Shown here: piece after piece, positions 60,609 to 64,000 of the stretch | Position numbering within the stretch: position 1 is the first letter of the stretch | How the letters are laid out: every line of letters begins with the position of its first letter | Assembly (NCBI RefSeq): GCF_000526335.1 | Contig: NZ_JAFW01000001.1 | Span: forward strand, 2,294,001-2,358,000 | Source of the DNA: Arthrobacter sp. 31Y | GTDB taxonomy: Bacteria > Actinomycetota > Actinomycetes > Actinomycetales > Micrococcaceae | Length of the DNA: 64,000 bases | Reading direction: 5' to 3' | Position numbers and translations under genes: made by a program | Notes under the pieces: generated by a model | What the model saw: the letters and a program-made list of their open reading frames with translations, nothing else | The model's database searches: none | Told to the model about the DNA's origin: nothing

Positions 60609-62087
60609 CTAGTAGGCGCCGTCTTTGGCGAACACTGCTCTAACGGTTCGCAGGAGATAGATCATGTCTTGAAACATCGACCAGTTCTCCACGTAATAGA
60701 GGTCCAAGCGAATTGAATCATCCCAGGAGAGATCGCTGCGCCCGCTCACCTGCCATGGGCCCGTAAGACCGGGTTTGACCAGGAGTCGGCGGTGAGCAAA
60801 ATCATCGTAAGTTTCCACTTCCACGGGAAGTGGCGGACGGGGACCCACCAAACTCATATCGCCCAAGAGGACATTGAAGAGTTGGGGCAGCTCGTCAATG
60901 GAATACCGACGGATGAACCGGCCTATCTTGGTGACGCGAGGATCATCCTTCATCTTGAAGAGGACGGCGTTGCCCTCATTCAACTCGGCGAGCTGCGACA
61001 ATTGCTTCTCGGCATCGATCACCATGGATCGAAACTTCAGCATACTGAACACTTCACCGGACCGACCGATTCGGGTCTGACGGAACATTGCGGGGCCCGA
61101 ACTGTCGAGCCTGACCAAAAGTGCAACAACGCACATAGGGATGGCAAGGATAGTGAGCAGGACCAACGAAGCACAGAAATCGAATCCGCGTTTTGCGAGC
61201 GCTTTCAGGCCCTCCAGGTTGGGCGTGGTCACGTGGATCAGTGGCAACCCGGCCAAGGGCTGCATGTGAATGCGCGGACCTGCGACGTCGGTCAGTGCTG
61301 GTGCCATAAACATGCCGATGTCACGTGCGGTCAGGGTCCACCCCAGTTGCCGCAGCGTGGGAGGGTCGACGTCAGCGCCGGATATGGCCACGGAGTCCGC
61401 GGCAGCGGCTTCCACCGCTGCCAGTATGCCGTCCAGCTCCTTGCCCTTCCCAATGACGGGCAGCTCAAGGCCTTGCGGCCAAGGCTCGGTAGCATCGGAG
61501 GTGGTCAGGTACGCCGCTACGGGCTGATAACCGGCCGCTGGATGAGCGCGGAGTTGCCGTACAAGGTGGGCTGCACTCGGGGCCCCTCCAATAACAAGTA
61601 CACGACGAAGATGCTGGCCGGACTTCCGCCGGAGGATGAGGTCCTTCCGCAAAGCCCACCGCCCAATGAGTAGGCTGACCATGCCTAACGGCAGAGCCAC
61701 TGCGACGTAGCCTCGGGCTGTATCGAGCTGGAATACGTAGGAGAAGATAGCGATTCCTCCGAACAACCAGAGTGAAGCCGTAGTCACCCGCCGGTACTCC
61801 TCAGTGCCGTAGCCCTGGATCCGAGGTTCCCTGGTCCCCAGGACGCCCAAGGCTGTCCACCAGAGGACGTCGAGGACCACACTCACCAGAGGGTATGGCG
61901 TCTGAACGGACCCTATGCCCAAAGAGGGACGCTCAAGACCGAAGCGAAGCAGCTCGGCGATCGCAACAGCCCACGTGATGCAAAGCAGATCAACCAGCAA
62001 GACCTTTACCCGGCCGTCATGCTCAAGCACGTCCAGCTTGTCATTTAGTTGGCGTGGACTGTTCGCACTTTGGGCGGGTCTATTCAT
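60609..62087 (-). CDS. Exopolysaccharide polyprenyl glycosylphosphotransferase
   Basis: The protein has about 492 residues: four to five N-terminal membrane helices, a CoA-binding-like domain (VLVIGGAPSAAHLVRQLRA), another membrane helix (FCASLVLLTILAIPMCVVAL, about 315) and the catalytic bacterial sugar transferase domain (FRQTRIGRSGEVFSMLKFRSM, VTKIGRFIRRYSIDELPQL, MSLVGPRPPLPVEV). It places the first sugar phosphate on undecaprenyl phosphate and so starts the repeat unit. It converges on the beta-helix gene. TTG 62102 is an alternative start. Confidence 0.9.
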   Translation of the reverse strand: MNRPAQSANSPRQLNDKLDVLEHDGRVKVLLVDLLCITWAVAIAELLRFGLERPSLGIGSVQTPYPLVSVVLDVLWWTALGVLGTREPRIQGYGTEEYRRVTTASLWLFGGIAIFSYVFQLDTARGYVAVALPLGMVSLLIGRWALRKDLILRRKSGQHLRRVLVIGGAPSAAHLVRQLRAHPAAGYQPVAAYLTTSDATEPWPQGLELPVIGKGKELDGILAAVEAAAADSVAISGADVDPPTLRQLGWTLTARDIGMFMAPALTDVAGPRIHMQPLAGLPLIHVTTPNLEGLKALAKRGFDFCASLVLLTILAIPMCVVALLVRLDSSGPAMFRQTRIGRSGEVFSMLKFRSMVIDAEKQLSQLAELNEGNAVLFKMKDDPRVTKIGRFIRRYSIDELPQLFNVLLGDMSLVGPRPPLPVEVETYDDFAHRRLLVKPGLTGPWQVSGRSDLSWDDSIRLDLYYVENWSMFQDMIYLLRTVRAVFAKDGAY

Positions 62088-62102
62088 CAATGTCAACACC
62101 AA

Positions 62103-62403
62103 AATCCCATGTGGCTAGCTGTTGGTTCCGGAAGGAGTGAGGAAAGCGGAGTTACCCCGCCTTTCTGATTATGGAAGGGCCCGTGACACGAGGTGGTCTG
62201 ACTACTCCCAAAGTACTAGGGGTGTTGGACCGGGACAGCTGGGGTCCCGACGCTCTCGATGCTCGGCCCTCGAACACTGAGCCCGTGCGGGAAATTCCAC
62301 TGATGGAGCATAGCCGGAGGGCTACTTTACTGATGTGTCAGATCGACATCCACTATGGCTGGCGCGGAACAACCGTGGGCCTGACCATCGATCGGAGGGC
62401 AAA
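62103..62403. other. Intergenic region with shared 12-mer
   Basis: These 301 bp separate the divergent sugar transferase and HTH regulator. They contain AAAGTACTAGGG (62209-62220), identical to 38844-38855 before the LAL regulator, and GGGAC/GTCCC around 62231-62249. No convincing ORF is present. GGAGGG (62394-62399) serves TTG 62404. Confidence 0.45.
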
Positions 62404-63063
62404 TTGGGAGCAGTTGCGTACACCTTTGATGTCGACTTCGTCCATAGAAATCCGGTACTCAACAGCGCGGTAATGTCCGAGTGGGAAGGCAGTGCCAAAG
62501 CCACAACACTCGGAAAGGTCTACAGTTCGTGGGCTTCCTTTTCGCACAGTCATCCAAGAGCTGCCCACTGGATAGCATTGGATGCCTTTTTTGATGATGA
62601 AGTGCCTCTTCCACTGAAGGTCCGGACTATTGCGGCAACCGGCCGACGCTGCATTGTGTTGGGAAGAGTAAGCCAGGCCCAACGGTCCGCACTGGCCGCC
62701 GAGGGCGCCGTTGCAATCCTGGACGAGGACTCGACGGCCGCGGAGATACCCCGCCAGATTGAAGCAGTGGTGGTTGGGGCAGCCCCTACGCTTCCACCAC
62801 AGACCAGCGTCGGAACCAGGCTCACCGACCGTGAGATCCAGGTACTGGAACTCTTTGCGCAGCGCCGGGCGCTGACAGCTTCCTCACTAGCCTCAGGGCT
62901 GGGGCTCCGTACCACCACCGTGCGGGGACACCTCTTCCGCGGGCGTCGTAAGCTCACCGCAGCAGGCCTCAAATGTGCCACCCGCGGGGAACTCGCAAAT
63001 GCACTTCAGGAGATTGGTTACAGCCACACGGATGCTCAATGGCATGCCGCCGGGCGATGGTAA
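62404..63063 (+). CDS. LuxR-type regulator with receiver-like N-terminus
   Basis: The 219-residue protein has an N-terminal receiver-like fold without a clear phospho-acceptor (WIALDAFFDDEVPLPLKVRTI, RRCIVLGRVSQAQRSALAAEGAVAILDEDS) and a C-terminal HTH (RLTDREIQVLELFAQRRALT, ASGLGLRTTTVRGHLFRGRRKL). Its layout recalls the protein at 41761 on the other side of the exopolysaccharide locus. TTG 62404 with GGAGGG is preferred over the longer frame from 62335. Confidence 0.75.
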   Translation: MGAVAYTFDVDFVHRNPVLNSAVMSEWEGSAKATTLGKVYSSWASFSHSHPRAAHWIALDAFFDDEVPLPLKVRTIAATGRRCIVLGRVSQAQRSALAAEGAVAILDEDSTAAEIPRQIEAVVVGAAPTLPPQTSVGTRLTDREIQVLELFAQRRALTASSLASGLGLRTTTVRGHLFRGRRKLTAAGLKCATRGELANALQEIGYSHTDAQWHAAGRW

Positions 63064-63230
63064 ACAGGCCATAAGGACATCTGCCACTGAGGCGTTCGGC
63101 GCTCCACCACTGAGATCACCGCAGCAGAAATAAGCCAGTACGAATCCAGTTAGAGCGTTAGGGCAGGCAGCAGCGGGGACTAGCGTGCGGTATCGCGAAC
63201 AGAGAACAGTCAAAGGCCCGGCGCAAGGGG

Positions 63231-63420
63231 AATGGCGGGGCCTGGTGTGCGCGTTCAAAGAGGGGCCCATCAATCTTCGTGGCGGGCTGCGGACCTGCAG
63301 GGAGCCTCAGGCGTTTACGCGGAGGCTCGACCCATAGACCTTGGAACGCGGCCTACGGGCTCGACGAAAGGGCCGAACCCGTAGGTGCGCGCTCTACCCG
63401 GGCTGGGCGAACACACCCAC
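63231..63420. other. Structured intergenic segment, possible RNA
   Basis: The 423-bp gap after the regulator (63064-63486) holds no convincing gene. It has GAGCCTC (63302-63308) with GAGGCTC (63322-63328), an inner GCG/CGC and a TTTA loop, and CCTACGGG with CCCGTAGG about 63342-63383. GC-rich paired blocks without coding potential suggest a structured RNA or long leader, but I match no known RNA family. Confidence 0.3.
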
Positions 63421-63444
63421 CACCCGGTAAGACCGAAACAGCAA

Positions 63445-63473
63445 AGCTGCCCCCATCCGAGGTGGGGGCAGCT
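63445..63473 (-). terminator. Terminator of the Ig-like protein gene
   Basis: AGCTGCCCCCA (63445-63455) pairs over 11 bp with TGGGGGCAGCT (63463-63473), loop TCCGAGG. On the minus strand it is followed by a T-rich run, fitting the gene that ends at 63487. Confidence 0.85.
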
Positions 63474-63486
63474 GACGTTTCGACTT

Positions 63487-64000
63487 CTAGTCGGATTCGG
63501 TCAGAACGACACTGATCACGGACACCGTGGTGGTGCCATTGGAGGTCACGGTCACCGTCATAGTGGCGGTTGACGGCGTTTCATCAGAACTCAGGTTTTG
63601 CGTGCTCACGGCGAAGCGAGCAACACCATCGGCCCCGGTGACAACCGTGACGCTGCGGCTCTGATCTTCTTCAGGACCATCATTATCCGGCGCCGGGTAC
63701 GCGTAAATCCCCAGGACGTCGCCGTCTTCGTTCTGCCCGGATACGGTGACGATAACGGTTGCACCGACAACAGGGTTACCGTTGGCGTCCTTTACAGTGA
63801 CCGGGAAATCATAAGCCCTCTGGTCCAGGTCCTCTTCGAAGCTCCCGTAGTGGTGGTCGCCCTTCCAGTTACTGATGACGGTCCCGGTTCCAGGCGTCAC
63901 AACAACGGGCGGGAGTGAGGCAGCCACTGCCGGAGTTGCCGCAGCTATGGCAATTGCGGGAATGCTCCAAGCCGTCCCAATAACCACCTTTCGCCGGTCA
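63487..64000 (-). CDS. Exported Ig-like domain protein, 5' end beyond window
   Basis: The minus-strand frame is open to the right edge, so the N-terminus is missing. Visible is DRRKVVIGTAWSIPAIAIAA ending TPAVAAS, a signal peptide, possibly of twin-arginine type. The mature part is one bacterial Ig-like (Big-1-type) domain: YDFPVTVKDANGNPVVGATV, GADGVARFAVSTQNLSSDE, TMTVTVTSNGTTTVSVISVV. It is probably a surface or secreted protein; its small size suggests an accessory or adhesive role. GTG 63987 could be read as a start but would remove the charged signal region. Confidence 0.75.
   Translation of the reverse strand, partial: DRRKVVIGTAWSIPAIAIAAATPAVAASLPPVVVTPGTGTVISNWKGDHHYGSFEEDLDQRAYDFPVTVKDANGNPVVGATVIVTVSGQNEDGDVLGIYAYPAPDNDGPEEDQSRSVTVVTGADGVARFAVSTQNLSSDETPSTATMTVTVTSNGTTTVSVISVVLTESD

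Noticed and set aside
63360..63420. tRNA-like run GCGCTCTACCCGGGCTGGGC
   Set aside because: No cloverleaf with acceptor stem and T-loop could be drawn on either strand.
1..64000. CRISPR array, prophage, toxin-antitoxin pair or defence system
   Set aside because: No regularly spaced repeats, phage structural genes, integrase or recognisable toxin/antitoxin or nuclease modules were seen.

Overview
The window looks like chromosomal DNA of a high-GC Gram-positive soil actinobacterium, most likely Arthrobacter or Paenarthrobacter. This rests on the GC-rich coding bias, frequent GTG/TTG starts, a WXG100 protein, a class C sortase pilus operon, CsoR-type copper control and many leaderless promoters (TANNNT followed 6-7 nt later by the start codon). 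There are no rRNA or tRNA genes and no CRISPR array. One IS3-family insertion sequence is present.

Layout. 1-6.8 kb: a partial epimerase, a GH13 glucan/trehalose-type enzyme, an odd fusion of sigma-70 region 2 to a membrane protein, polyphosphate kinase 2, a two-gene membrane/HTH unit and a GNAT acetyltransferase. 6.8-11.3 kb: a cell-wall recycling cluster (MurR/RpiR regulator divergent from NamZ-type and NagZ-type exo-glycosidases). 11.3-14.4 kb: a YdcF-like protein, a lipoprotein, a hydrolase, and a rhodanese gene whose two halves now lie on opposite strands. 14.4-17.5 kb: the copper operon csoR-copZ-copA with two CsoR-like operators. 17.6-20.1 kb: DUF2277, an isolated WXG100 gene, an EamA exporter and a CGNR regulator. 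20.2-25.7 kb: a sortase-assembled pilus operon (tip, major pilin, class C sortase) behind a consensus CRP/GlxR site. 25.8-29.3 kb: membrane proteins, a MATE exporter, an ABM-domain protein and DoxX. 29.4-30.7 kb: the IS3 element, sitting in the loop of a terminator hairpin. 30.8-38.8 kb: a zinc-site-controlled AztD-like lipoprotein, a large secreted rhamnogalacturonan esterase-lyase, a stand-alone PEP swivel domain with a wHTH partner, and a double-hotdog thioesterase.

39-63 kb is an exopolysaccharide (EPS) locus. Two divergent operons start from a roughly 630-bp imperfectly palindromic control region at 48.3-48.93 kb. The leftward operon holds a WcaI-like glycosyltransferase, gmd, fcl, an NTP_transf_5-type nucleotidyltransferase and ugd. 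The rightward operon holds a leader peptide, a WcaF-like acetyltransferase, Wzy, Wzx, four glycosyltransferases, an orphan PqqD-like protein, a Wzc-type tyrosine autokinase and a Tat-exported beta-helix protein. A polyprenyl glycosylphosphotransferase converges from the right, and three LuxR/HTH regulators flank the locus. Together they could make GDP-fucose and UDP-glucuronate, start and extend a lipid-linked repeat unit, flip and polymerise it, and modify the polymer outside the cell. The window ends inside an exported Ig-like protein.

The least explained parts are the duplicated promoter-leader with paired leader ORFs, the PqqD plus nucleotidyltransferase pair inside an EPS locus, the split-inverted rhodanese, and the region-2-only sigma fusion. 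All family names come from reading motifs by eye; no database search was run.
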